A DNA stretch of 11,120 bases from DATKLX01 sp035542155 (GCA_035542155.1 DATKLX010000192.1:1-11120); one strand, 5' to 3'; positions 1-7,182 are shown, counted from the first letter of the stretch. The notes: generated from the letters alone by a model not told the origin. Numbers and translations: made by a program.

Positions 1-951
1 AGCGGTCTGACCGAATTTGCCAGCGCAGCAGAGATCCTGGAGAAAGTGGGCCGGATCCACACCACTGGTGGCAGTGTCTGGCAGCGCATGCAGAAATGGG
101 GGGAAGCCTATCGTCAAGCGGAGGAGCGCGAACAAACCGGAGCCCAAGAGGTGGAACTACGCCAGGGAGTGGTGCCGGGAGAAAGCATAGAAGCGGTCCG
201 GATGGGGGTTGGGATGGATGGGACCCTGATCCACATCCGCCAGGAAGGCTGGAAGGAAGTCAAAGTGGGCTGCGTGTTTGGGGTGGGAGAGGAGACGATC
301 CTGGACGAAGCTACCCAGGAAGAAGTGAGGGTGGGGCGAGCGGTGGGCAACAGCTATGTCGCCCATCTGGGCGGACCGGAGGAGTCTGGCCAGAAAGTAT
401 GGGCGGAAGCCAAATGGCGGGGGTGGACCCGGGCAGCCGACACCCAGGCCCTGGGAGATGGAGCGGTGTGGATTTGGAATCTGGCCAGAGAGCATTTTTA
501 CGACAGCGAACAAATTGTGGATTGGTATCACGCCAAATAACATCTGGTCCATGCCGGGCAGCTCTTATACGGAGAAGGCACTCCACAGTTGCAGCGTTCG
601 TTAGGAGAGCAGGAGACCGGGCTCTACCAGGGGCATGCCGCCGAAATCGCTCAACTGCTGCGCGAGGAAGAGGCAGTCCATGCGGCTGAAAAAGAAGCTT
701 TGCAGACAGAGGCGGGCTATTTTGCCAACAACCACAAGCGGATGGACTATCTGGAGATGCGCATTCAGGGTTGGGTGATTGGGAGCGGGATGGTGGAGAG
801 CGGAGGCAAGCAGTAGAAACAACGCCTCTGCGGACCGGGGCTGCAATGGAGCCGAACCGGGGCAGAACGAGTTTTGCCGGTGCGCAGCGCGATCCTCGGC
901 GGACGGTTTGACCGGGTCTGGCAAACCGTTTATAACTCGCCCCAGAATTAA
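1..951 (+). pseudogene. ISKra4-like DDE transposase, decayed, 5' part outside window
   Basis: One reading frame (frame 1) runs from the window edge to a TAA at 949-951 and is broken by a TAA at 538-540 and a TAG at 814-816. Read through these stops, it matches the C-terminal two thirds of ISKra4-family transposases as I remember them. The catalytic Asp lies in GMDGTLIHIR (codon 217-219), the second Asp in LGDGAVWIWNLA (457-459), the family motif DWYHA at about 520-535, and the Glu in IGSGMVESGGKQ (796-798), followed by RLCGPGLQWSRTGAER. The stops fall inside conserved blocks, after DWYHAK and after GGKQ where these proteins normally continue, so they look like point mutations rather than gene boundaries. 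No frameshift is needed. The element's left end is outside the window. Its right end is unproven but may be the AAAATGCACCC stretch just after the stop. Probably an inactive relic. Confidence 0.82.
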
Positions 952-967
952 AATGCACCCGCCGGGC

Positions 968-996
968 TTGCACGCTGGACAGCCCTGTGTTAAACT
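968..996 (+). promoter_or_regulatory. Possible promoter for a leaderless TPR-gene transcript
   Basis: TTGCAC (968-973) and TAAACT (991-996) are separated by 17 bases. The -35 box matches consensus at 3 of 6 positions and the -10 box at 4 of 6. The -10 box ends six bases before the ATG at 1003, so transcription would start at or next to the start codon. That agrees with the lack of a Shine-Dalgarno sequence there. It lies just downstream of the transposase relic, so the promoter may sit at or beyond the old element's edge. Inferred from spacing and weak box matches only. Confidence 0.35.
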
Positions 997-1002
997 GGCA
1001 GT

Positions 1003-2781
1003 ATGGCCGAAGATACAATGCTGCATGAAGCGATCAGCGCCATCCAGATGGGGGAAAAGACCCGCGCCCGAGATCTCCTGACCCGGCTGATTAGAACCAA
1101 TCCCGGAAACCCGGATTACTGGCTGTGGATGAGCTCGGTGGTCGAGACGATCAAAGAGCGAACCTACTGCCTGCAGGAAGCCCTGCACCGCGAGCCGGCC
1201 AACGCCAGCGCGCGCCGCGGCCTGGTGATGCTGGGCGTGTTGCCGCCAGAAGAAATGGTCTCTCAGGTGGGGCAGGCGCGGCGGAACTGGCTGCCGCTAT
1301 ACGCGGAACCAGAACCGGAAAGCAGACTGCTCACCCGCCAATCCACCCCTCGCCTGGTCCTGGGGATCGCGGGGGTGATCGTGCTGGTGAGTCTGGTTGG
1401 GCTGGCGATCTGGAGGGTGAGCGGCCCAAACGGGGGGTTCCAGGCCAGGCCTGCAGCGCTTTCGACCCCCAAACCGACCGCCACCCTGCTGGCCACGGGA
1501 ACCTCCGTGGTGCGCTCCCCAACGCCCACGTTTATCGGACCTACCCCGCTGTGGATGTACCTGGAACAGACCTATACTCCCACTCCTTTATATGTGAATA
1601 CCCCTCACCCGCGAACCGAGGCATACCGCTCGGGAATGCGCGCCTTTCAGCGCGGCGATTGGACCGCCCTGATCAACTTTATGGAGCAGGTGGTAGCTGC
1701 CGAACCTGGGGCAGCGGACGCATACTACTATATCGGCGAAGGCTACCGCCAGCGAGGGGAGTGTGGGAATGCGCTCGAGCAGTACAACCTGGCGATCCAG
1801 ACGAACCCCAATTTTGCGCCTTCCTACCTGGCGCGGGCCCGCTGCCACTTTACTCTCAATCCCAAAGCCGACGTCCAATCCGACCTGGACCGCGCCCTGG
1901 AGCTGGATCCGGGAATGGCGGAGGCGCGGCTGGAACTCGCGCAGATCGCCATCGAACGCAGCGATCCTGAGGCTGCGCTGGAACAGTTGAACGAAGCCGT
2001 CCAGACGCTGCCCGAATCGCCGCTGGTCTATCTGCTGCGCGCCCAGGCTGAAATGATAAACGACCAGCCACGCGAAGCAGCCGACGACGCCAAGCACGCC
2101 AACGAACTGGATATCACCCTGCTGGAACCCTACCGCGTGATGGGGGAGGCATACCAGGCGAATGAAGAGCTGGACCTTTCAATCAAACCCCTGGAGACAT
2201 ACACCCGCTACGTGTCGGATGACGCCCAGGCCTGGGTGATGCTGGGGAGGGCTTATCATTCTCAGAAGAAAGACGAAGCGGCGATGGAAGCCTTTACGAA
2301 GGCATTAAAGTTGAACAACCGCCTGCTGGAAGCTTACCTGGGGCGCGGGCAAATCTACCTGGACCAGGGAGAGAACAATAAGGCGCTCGATGACCTGAGC
2401 ACAGCGGTTCTGATCAACACCAAATCCTTCGCCGCCAACCTGGGCAAGGGCAGGGCATTCCTGGCGCTGGGCTATCCGGGGGATGCTTATATGGCGATCG
2501 ACCGGGCTACTCCGTACGCCGAAACAGATGGCGAGCGAGCGAGCCTGTACTACTGGCGAGCCCGGTCCCTGGATGCTCTCGGGCGGGAAGACGCAGCGCA
2601 GCGGGACTGGCTCGCCTTGCAGGCGCTCCCCGAAGACGCAGTGCCGCAAGGATGGCTCGAAGAGGCGGCCTTGAAGATCACCTCGACGGCGACCCAGGGT
2701 CCAAAGCCAACCATTACGAAGACGGCAACCGCCACCCCGCGTCCGAAAGTGACTTCCACTCCCACCCAAAATAAGAGGTGA
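1003..2781 (+). CDS. Membrane-anchored tetratricopeptide-repeat protein, function unknown
   Basis: 592 aa. A short N-terminal helical-repeat region (about residues 3-80, with a TPR-like NPGNPDYWLWMSSV segment) precedes one hydrophobic segment at about 118-138 (LVLGIAGVIVLVSLVGLAIW), then a Thr/Pro-rich spacer at about 145-205. A long run of TPR units follows at about 206-545, recognisable from repeated A-x-Y-x-x-x-G-x-A-Y patterns and Asp/Asn-Pro turns such as ELDPGMAEARLELAQIA. The tail (about 558-592) is rich in Thr, Lys and Pro. The TPR arrays on the two sides of the membrane probably bind proteins; which side faces out is not certain, although the Arg before and the Pro/Thr spacer after the segment suggest an external C-terminal part. 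No enzymatic motif is seen. The start was chosen as the first ATG of the frame; there is no Shine-Dalgarno sequence, and a possible promoter lies only six bases upstream. It ends ahead of a terminator-like hairpin, so it is probably a single-gene unit unrelated to the sugar genes. Confidence 0.88.
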   Translation: MAEDTMLHEAISAIQMGEKTRARDLLTRLIRTNPGNPDYWLWMSSVVETIKERTYCLQEALHREPANASARRGLVMLGVLPPEEMVSQVGQARRNWLPLYAEPEPESRLLTRQSTPRLVLGIAGVIVLVSLVGLAIWRVSGPNGGFQARPAALSTPKPTATLLATGTSVVRSPTPTFIGPTPLWMYLEQTYTPTPLYVNTPHPRTEAYRSGMRAFQRGDWTALINFMEQVVAAEPGAADAYYYIGEGYRQRGECGNALEQYNLAIQTNPNFAPSYLARARCHFTLNPKADVQSDLDRALELDPGMAEARLELAQIAIERSDPEAALEQLNEAVQTLPESPLVYLLRAQAEMINDQPREAADDAKHANELDITLLEPYRVMGEAYQANEELDLSIKPLETYTRYVSDDAQAWVMLGRAYHSQKKDEAAMEAFTKALKLNNRLLEAYLGRGQIYLDQGENNKALDDLSTAVLINTKSFAANLGKGRAFLALGYPGDAYMAIDRATPYAETDGERASLYYWRARSLDALGREDAAQRDWLALQALPEDAVPQGWLEEAALKITSTATQGPKPTITKTATATPRPKVTSTPTQNKR

Positions 2782-2789
2782 AGAAGAAT

Positions 2790-2840
2790 CCATTCTGGTG
2801 ACGGAAGGAAAAGCTGTCCACCACCAGATGGCTAATTTTT
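2790..2840 (+). terminator. Probable intrinsic terminator of the TPR gene
   Basis: CCATTCTGGTG (2790-2800) pairs with CACCAGATGG (2822-2831), giving ten base pairs with one bulged T and a 21-base loop. A T-rich tract (TAATTTTT, 2833-2840) follows directly. It starts nine bases after the TPR stop codon and ends just before the -35 box of the next promoter, which suits insulation of the two units. The large loop makes it weaker than a typical terminator. Confidence 0.5.
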
Positions 2841-2845
2841 CCTGC

Positions 2846-2874
2846 TTGACAAGGGGGTCGATTTTTCGTACAAT
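2846..2874 (+). promoter_or_regulatory. Sigma70-type promoter of the lacI-fucI unit
   Basis: A perfect -35 box TTGACA (2846-2851) and a -10 box TACAAT (2869-2874, 5 of 6 matches) are spaced by exactly 17 bases. Transcription should start near 2881, leaving a leader of about 50 bases before the ATG at 2933. The -10 box and start site are overlapped by the operator at 2873-2902, so the promoter looks repressible, most simply by the regulator it transcribes. Confidence 0.8.
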
Positions 2875-2902
2875 GAAATCGATTTCATGGTATTGTTATC
2901 AT
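2873..2902. promoter_or_regulatory. Double LacI-type operator at the lacI promoter
   Basis: Positions 2873-2888 form a perfect 16-bp palindrome, ATGAAATCGATTTCAT, with the central CG typical of LacI-family operators. A second, imperfect copy, ATGGTATTGTTATCAT (2887-2902), overlaps it by two bases. The 30-bp block recurs at 7036-7065 with 25 identical positions, and in both places it begins 27 bases after the first base of the -35 box. It covers the end of the -10 box and the transcription start, so binding should block RNA polymerase. That the neighbouring LacI protein binds it is inferred. Confidence 0.75.
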
Positions 2903-2932
2903 CCCTATGGTTTTTTCTGCCTGCCATCGCTT

Positions 2933-5035
2933 ATGTCCACGATCAGTGATGTTGCCAGACGAGCCAATGTTTCACCGGTAACCGTTTCGCGGGTGCTGAA
3001 CGGCGCGGCGAACGTCAACCCGGATACCCGCGCCCGGGTCAAGCAAGCCATCCAGGAGCTGGGATACCTGCCTAACCTGGCCGCCCGCAGCCTGCGCTCG
3101 CGCCAGACTCTGACCTTTGCTCTTTTGGTCCCGGACATCACCAATGTGTTCTGGACCACAGTGGCGCGGGGTGTGGAGGACGCCGCCCAGGGTGGAGGCT
3201 ATTCCGTCCTGCTTTGCAATACCGATGAAGACCCGGCCAAGCAGGCCAATTACCTGCGCGTTGTACTTCAGCAGCGCGTCGATGGGGTGATCCTCGCGCC
3301 CTGCGATTCGGACGGCGAAAAACTAAACCCTTTGCGCGAACAGAACACCCCCACGGTGATCATCGACCGGCGGGTGGACGGTTGGGAAGTCGATACCGTG
3401 TGGAGCGACTCGATTTCCGGCGCCCGCGCCCTAGTCCAGCACCTCATCTCCCTGGGGCACCGCGAGATCGCCCTGATTAACGGACCAGTCGGCGCCAGCA
3501 CTTCCAATGACCGCCACGCCGGCTACTGCCTGGCCCTCTACCAGGCCGGGATCCCCTACAAGCCGGAGCTGGTTCGCCGCGGCGCTTTCCAGCACGCTTC
3601 CGGTTACCGGATGACCCGCCAGATCTTTGAAGAAGGCCACCACCCGACGGCGATCTTCGCCGCCAACAACCTGATCGCAACCGGAGCGCTGGAGGCCTTG
3701 CAGGAGCGCAGCCTGCGCATCCCTGAAGACGTCGCCCTGGTTTCGTTTGACGACCTGCCAGACGTCGCCCGCTTTTTCCCATTTCTGACCGTAGTCAACC
3801 AGCCCGCGTATGACATTGGCCTCAACGCCGCCCAGTTGCTCCTCAGCCGGATGAACGCAGATATCAGCCTGCCTATCCGGCATGTTGTCCTGCCCACACG
3901 CCTGGTGCTGCGCCTTTCCTGCGGGCAAACCTTGAAAAGAGACAGCCGACTATCGCCTAGCCTGCCCCTGGCGAGCGAGATTCCCGTACAGACGATCCTG
4001 GTCAAGCCGCTGTCAGCCGAGGAAAAGGCGTTGCTTCCGTTGTGCGCCCCCGGGCTGACCCTTTCCCTGGCCAGCCGCAACGAGCGCCAGGCGCAAATGC
4101 CCCGGGCCGACGCCGGCCGCCTGCTGGCTGCGCTGCGCCGCCAACCTACCGACCGCCTGGCGTATTTCGAAACCCGCATGCCCAGCCGGCCTCTGATGGA
4201 ATATATCCTCGAGCGCAGCCTGCTCCTGGAAGGTTCACGCGTATCCGCGTTGGACCACGTCGAGTTCGCCCGCCGGTTGGGGATCGATGCAGTGCCCTGT
4301 GACTTCTCCTGGCAGCGCCCGGACAGTCCGGATGAAAATGGGCATACCGCGCCGACTTCGCTAGCCGACCAGCTCGGCCGGTTGGAAAGCTATCTTCATG
4401 CCGCCCAGGGAACAGGAGTGGGCGTTTTCGCCAGCTTCCCCCTGTCTGTGATTGTTCTCCAGAGCAGGCAATCCGATGCCGAGAATTGGGTCGAGAGCGT
4501 CCTTCGCCAGCAGATAAAAATGGTGGATGCGGTGTGCGACCGGTTTTCCGCCGATCTGGCCTTCGTCCTCTTCGAGGAACCCTCGCTGGATCGGGCCAGG
4601 TCACCCGCTCAGGCGGATCGGTTGACGCGGTTCATCCTGCCCCATCTGCAGAAATTGATTACCCCGGCCCACGAACACGGGCTGCTGGTCGGTGTGTCTT
4701 CCTCCGGGCCGGCTAACCAGATCCTGCAGGCTTATGCAGCCGCCGGTTTCGATTTCGTTCACCTGGAAGGCGAGGATACGGAACCTCTGGAAGAGCTGCG
4801 CCAGTATTGGGATGGGAGTGTGGCCCTGGCGGGGGGCATCCCCACCAGGCTGCTTCTGACCGGCAAAAGGGAGGGCATCGAAGCGTACATCCGCCAGCTC
4901 TGCCAGGATATGACTCCCGAACCGGGTTTCGTGCTCAGCTCTTCGGCTGGGATTCCCGAGGGAGTCCCTCCGGAAAACGTGTTTGCGCTGGTCAGAGCAA
5001 TCCAGCAGTATGGAGTTCTCAAACAAAACCTCTGA
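2933..5035 (+). CDS. LacI-family repressor fused to a UroD/MtaA-like TIM-barrel domain
   Basis: 700 aa, about twice the usual LacI-family length. Residues 2-47 are the LacI helix-turn-helix (TISDVARRANVSPVTVSRVL) with the hinge helix after it (YLPNLAARSLRSRQT, about 45-59). Residues 60-330 are the periplasmic-binding-protein-like sensor, ending in the usual LPTRLVLRLSC. A linker follows (about 331-390). Residues about 391-694 resemble the uroporphyrinogen decarboxylase/MtaA methyltransferase superfamily, with LLAALRRQPTDRLAYFE, LGIDAVPCDFSW, PAHEHGLLVGVSSSG, a late GG-I segment and PPENVFALVRAIQQYG. The superfamily's usual HSCG after HEHGL-V is here SSSG, so the metal or cofactor ligands appear lost. 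The start at 2933 gives the exact LacI N-terminus; the frame is open upstream to 2798, but those ATGs lie in or before the promoter. No Shine-Dalgarno sequence is evident. Probably autoregulatory, and it also controls the transporter. The C-terminal ligand is unknown. Confidence 0.88.
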   Translation: MSTISDVARRANVSPVTVSRVLNGAANVNPDTRARVKQAIQELGYLPNLAARSLRSRQTLTFALLVPDITNVFWTTVARGVEDAAQGGGYSVLLCNTDEDPAKQANYLRVVLQQRVDGVILAPCDSDGEKLNPLREQNTPTVIIDRRVDGWEVDTVWSDSISGARALVQHLISLGHREIALINGPVGASTSNDRHAGYCLALYQAGIPYKPELVRRGAFQHASGYRMTRQIFEEGHHPTAIFAANNLIATGALEALQERSLRIPEDVALVSFDDLPDVARFFPFLTVVNQPAYDIGLNAAQLLLSRMNADISLPIRHVVLPTRLVLRLSCGQTLKRDSRLSPSLPLASEIPVQTILVKPLSAEEKALLPLCAPGLTLSLASRNERQAQMPRADAGRLLAALRRQPTDRLAYFETRMPSRPLMEYILERSLLLEGSRVSALDHVEFARRLGIDAVPCDFSWQRPDSPDENGHTAPTSLADQLGRLESYLHAAQGTGVGVFASFPLSVIVLQSRQSDAENWVESVLRQQIKMVDAVCDRFSADLAFVLFEEPSLDRARSPAQADRLTRFILPHLQKLITPAHEHGLLVGVSSSGPANQILQAYAAAGFDFVHLEGEDTEPLEELRQYWDGSVALAGGIPTRLLLTGKREGIEAYIRQLCQDMTPEPGFVLSSSAGIPEGVPPENVFALVRAIQQYGVLKQNL

Positions 5036-5061
5036 AATACTGGATAAGGAGATACTGAAAG

Positions 5062-6864
5062 ATGGATTCCATTTACCCGCAACGTTTGATCGGGGGCCTG
5101 CCAAAGATAGGGATCCGTCCGGCGATCGACGGGCGCCGAAACGGGGTGCGCGAGTCGCTGGAAGAGCAAACCATGCGCATGGCGCGCTCAACCGCCGATT
5201 TTCTCACCGCCAACTTGCGCCATTCAAACGGACGGCCGGTGGAGTGCGTCATCGCTGACACCTGCATCGGGGGTGTGGCTGAGGCGGCGCGCTGTGCAGA
5301 AAAGTTCGCCTGCCAGAACGTGGGGCTTTCGATCACGGTGACCCCCTGCTGGTGTTACGGCTCAGAAACGATGGACATGGACCCGCTGATTCCCAAGGCG
5401 GTCTGGGGGTTCAATGGAACGGAGCGGCCTGGCGCGGTCTATCTTGCTGCGGTCCTGGCGGCCCACAACCAGAAAGGCCTGCCTGCCTTCAGCATTTACG
5501 GCCACGACGTCCAGGAATCCTCCGATGCTTCCATCCCCGAAGACGTGCAGGGGAAACTGCTCCAGTTCGCTCGGGCGGGCCTGGCGGCGGCCGCCATGCG
5601 CGGAAAATCTTATCTATCGCTGGGCAGTGTCTCGATGGGCATAGCGGGCTCGATCGTCAACCCCGATTTCTTTGAAAGCTACCTGGGGATGCGGGTCGAG
5701 AACGTGGATATGAGCGAATTTTCCCGGCGGATCGAAGAATGCATCTACGACCCGGCCGAGTTCGAAAAAGCCTTCGCCTGGACCAGGGCAAACTGCAAGG
5801 AAGGCCGCGAATACAACCCCCCTGCCTTCCAACGCACCCGTGCGCAGAAAGACCAGGACTGGCAGAGCGTGGTGAAGATGGCGCTGATTGCCCGCGACCT
5901 GATGGTGGGCAACCCACGGCTGGCCGAGCTTGGTTTTGAAGAGGAAGCAATGGGCCACAACGCGATCGTGGGTGGGTTCCAGGGGCAGCGCCAGTGGACC
6001 GACCATAGCCCCAACGGTGATTTTATGGAGGCAATCCTCAACACCTCTTTCGATTGGAACGGGATCCGCCAGCCCTTCGTTTTTGCGACCGAAAACGACA
6101 GCCTGAACGGGACGACCATGCTCTTTGGCCATCTGCTGACCAACACGGCGCAGATCTTCGCCGACGTGCGCACCTACTGGAGCCCGGCAGCGGTCAAACG
6201 GGTGACCGGATATCAGCTCAGCGGCCGCGCGGAAGGCGGGCTGATCCACCTGATTAATTCCGGCGCTGCCAGCCTGGACGCGACGGGCTGCATGGGACGA
6301 GACGGCCAGCCGGTGATGAAGCCGTACTGGGAGATCACGCCCGAGGAAGTGCGTGAGTGCCTGGCGGCGACGACCTGGCACCCGGGGATGACCGAATACT
6401 TCCGCGGCGGCGGATATTCCTCTACCTTCCTGACCCGGGGCGGCATGCCGGTGACCATGGCGCGCCTGAACCTGGTCAAGGGGCTGGGACCGGTGCTGCA
6501 GCTTGCCGAGGGTTGGACTGTGGACCTGGCGGTAGAGGTCCACGAGCAGCTCAATGAGCGCACCAACCCGACCTGGCCGACGCACTGGTTCGCGCCCAAC
6601 CTGACCGGGAGCGGCGCGTTCAGCGACGTATACAGCGTGATGGCCAACTGGGGCGCCAACCACGGCGCGATCAGCTACGGCCACATCGGGGCTGACCTGA
6701 TCTCGCTGGCCTCGATCCTGCGCATCCCGGTCAACATGCACAACGTTTCCGCCGAGCGCATCTATCGGCCCAGCGCCTGGTCGGCTTTCGGTGTAGAAGA
6801 CGCAACGAGCGCGGATTACCGCGCCTGCGCCAATTTTGGCCCACTTTACGGCCGGTTCTTGTGA
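5062..6864 (+). CDS. fucI: L-fucose isomerase
   Basis: 600 aa, close to the E. coli enzyme (591 aa), which it resembles along its whole length as I recall it. FucI converts L-fucose to L-fuculose, and D-arabinose to D-ribulose, in the cytoplasm with Mn2+. Near-identical blocks include PKIGIRPAIDGRRNGVRESLEEQT (about 14-37), ITVTPCWCYGSETMDMDP (91-108), VWGFNGTERPGAVYLAA, SIYGHDVQ, FATENDSLNGT, FADVRTYWSP, EYFRGGGYSS and VYSVMANWGANHG. Metal and catalytic residues correspond to Glu344, Asp368 and His534. A good ribosome binding site, AAGGAGA (5046-5052), lies nine bases before the ATG. The gene starts 26 bases after the regulator's stop with no promoter between, so it is probably cotranscribed with it. 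The ATG is followed by an N-terminal extension of about seven residues relative to E. coli. Fuculokinase and fuculose-phosphate aldolase genes are not in the window. The true substrate could be another aldose of similar stereochemistry. Confidence 0.95.
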   Translation: MDSIYPQRLIGGLPKIGIRPAIDGRRNGVRESLEEQTMRMARSTADFLTANLRHSNGRPVECVIADTCIGGVAEAARCAEKFACQNVGLSITVTPCWCYGSETMDMDPLIPKAVWGFNGTERPGAVYLAAVLAAHNQKGLPAFSIYGHDVQESSDASIPEDVQGKLLQFARAGLAAAAMRGKSYLSLGSVSMGIAGSIVNPDFFESYLGMRVENVDMSEFSRRIEECIYDPAEFEKAFAWTRANCKEGREYNPPAFQRTRAQKDQDWQSVVKMALIARDLMVGNPRLAELGFEEEAMGHNAIVGGFQGQRQWTDHSPNGDFMEAILNTSFDWNGIRQPFVFATENDSLNGTTMLFGHLLTNTAQIFADVRTYWSPAAVKRVTGYQLSGRAEGGLIHLINSGAASLDATGCMGRDGQPVMKPYWEITPEEVRECLAATTWHPGMTEYFRGGGYSSTFLTRGGMPVTMARLNLVKGLGPVLQLAEGWTVDLAVEVHEQLNERTNPTWPTHWFAPNLTGSGAFSDVYSVMANWGANHGAISYGHIGADLISLASILRIPVNMHNVSAERIYRPSAWSAFGVEDATSADYRACANFGPLYGRFL

Positions 6865-6872
6865 TAGAGGGG

Positions 6873-6908
6873 TGGGCTGGAGGAAGGCTGCCTGGCACCT
6901 CCAGCCCA
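6873..6908 (+). terminator. Strong hairpin after fucI, no T-tract
   Basis: TGGGCTGGAGG (6873-6883) is the perfect reverse complement of CCTCCAGCCCA (6898-6908), an 11-bp GC-rich stem with a 14-base loop, nine bases after the fucI stop codon. No run of T follows, so it is not a standard intrinsic terminator. It may slow polymerase, protect the 3' end of the lacI-fucI message, or allow some readthrough into the transporter genes. Confidence 0.5.
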
Positions 6909-6926
6909 ATGAGAACAGACGCGCTA

Positions 6927-6955
6927 TTGACTTCTGAGGCTCAAGCTGCTATTAT
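6927..6955 (+). promoter_or_regulatory. Distal promoter (P1) of the transporter operon
   Basis: TTGACT (6927-6932) and TATTAT (6950-6955) are 17 bases apart, each box matching consensus at 5 of 6 positions. The operator at 6954-6969 overlaps the end of the -10 box, in the same position as at the other two promoters. A transcript from here would have an untranslated leader of about 220 bases before the ATPase start at 7183. Confidence 0.68.
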
Positions 6956-6969
6956 GGTATCGATACCAC
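6954..6969. promoter_or_regulatory. LacI-type operator at P1
   Basis: TGGTATCGATACCA (6955-6968) is a perfect 14-bp palindrome with a central CG. Extended by one base each side it aligns with the 16-bp operator pattern ATGRTATCGNTANCAT seen at the lacI promoter and at P2. It starts 27 bases after the -35 box begins, the same offset as the others. Likely bound by the LacI-family protein encoded upstream (inference). Confidence 0.7.
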
Positions 6970-7008
6970 ATCGGAGACAAAGAAAACAAGCGAGTCAATC
7001 CTGTTATA

Positions 7009-7037
7009 TTGACTTTTAATTTTCAATCTGTTATCAT
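7009..7037 (+). promoter_or_regulatory. Proximal promoter (P2) of the transporter operon
   Basis: TTGACT (7009-7014) and TATCAT (7032-7037) have a 17-base spacer and each match consensus at 5 of 6 positions. Transcription should start near 7044, inside the operator cluster at 7030-7065. The resulting leader, about 140 bases to the ATG at 7183, is AT-rich at first and holds only a weak hairpin, GCTC pairing with GAGC near 7120-7142. I recognise no riboswitch in it. Confidence 0.68.
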
Positions 7038-7065
7038 GATATCGTTATCATGGTAGCGTTATCAT
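7030..7065. promoter_or_regulatory. Tandem LacI-type operator cluster at P2
   Basis: The cluster contains an 18-bp palindrome with one mismatched pair (7035-7052, core ATGATATCGTTATCAT) and a second imperfect copy, ATGGTAGCGTTATCAT (7050-7065). GTTATCAT occurs three times, at 7030, 7044 and 7058, exactly 14 bases apart. The last 30 bases match the operator block at the lacI promoter at 25 positions. The cluster covers the -10 box and the predicted start site, so repression by promoter occlusion is the likely effect. Confidence 0.75.
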
Positions 7066-7182
7066 AAACATAACTTTCCAGCCTCATATTCTGTAGTTGT
7101 TTGATCGAACCGAAAACATTGGCGCTCTTTCACTCTCGAGCAAATCTGGCAGCATCAGCAATCTAAATCAAAAGGATTCTGC

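Noticed and set aside
538..816. Possible stop-codon recoding (selenocysteine- or pyrrolysine-like) in the transposase
   Set aside because: Two different stops (TAA and TAG) and no recoding element visible; simple decay explains it better.
311..1018. Minus-strand open frame opposite the transposase relic
   Set aside because: Low-complexity Arg/Pro/Ser composition typical of an antisense shadow; the plus strand carries recognisable transposase motifs.
1600..2650. DNA-level tandem repeats in the TPR gene
   Set aside because: The repetition is at the protein level (degenerate TPR units); I see no repeated DNA units or CRISPR-like spacing.
2798..2932. Upstream extension of the LacI frame (ATGs at 2798 and 2873)
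   Set aside because: These codons lie in the preceding terminator, promoter or operator; the LacI family N-terminus begins exactly at the ATG at 2933 and the predicted transcript starts near 2881.
5614..6909. Long open frame on the minus strand opposite fucI
   Set aside because: It is a GC-rich mirror frame of a clearly conserved enzyme, has no recognisable domain and no ribosome binding site.
7066..7182. Riboswitch in the transporter leader
   Set aside because: Only a four-base-pair hairpin and AT-rich sequence are seen; no known aptamer pattern and the operators already explain control.
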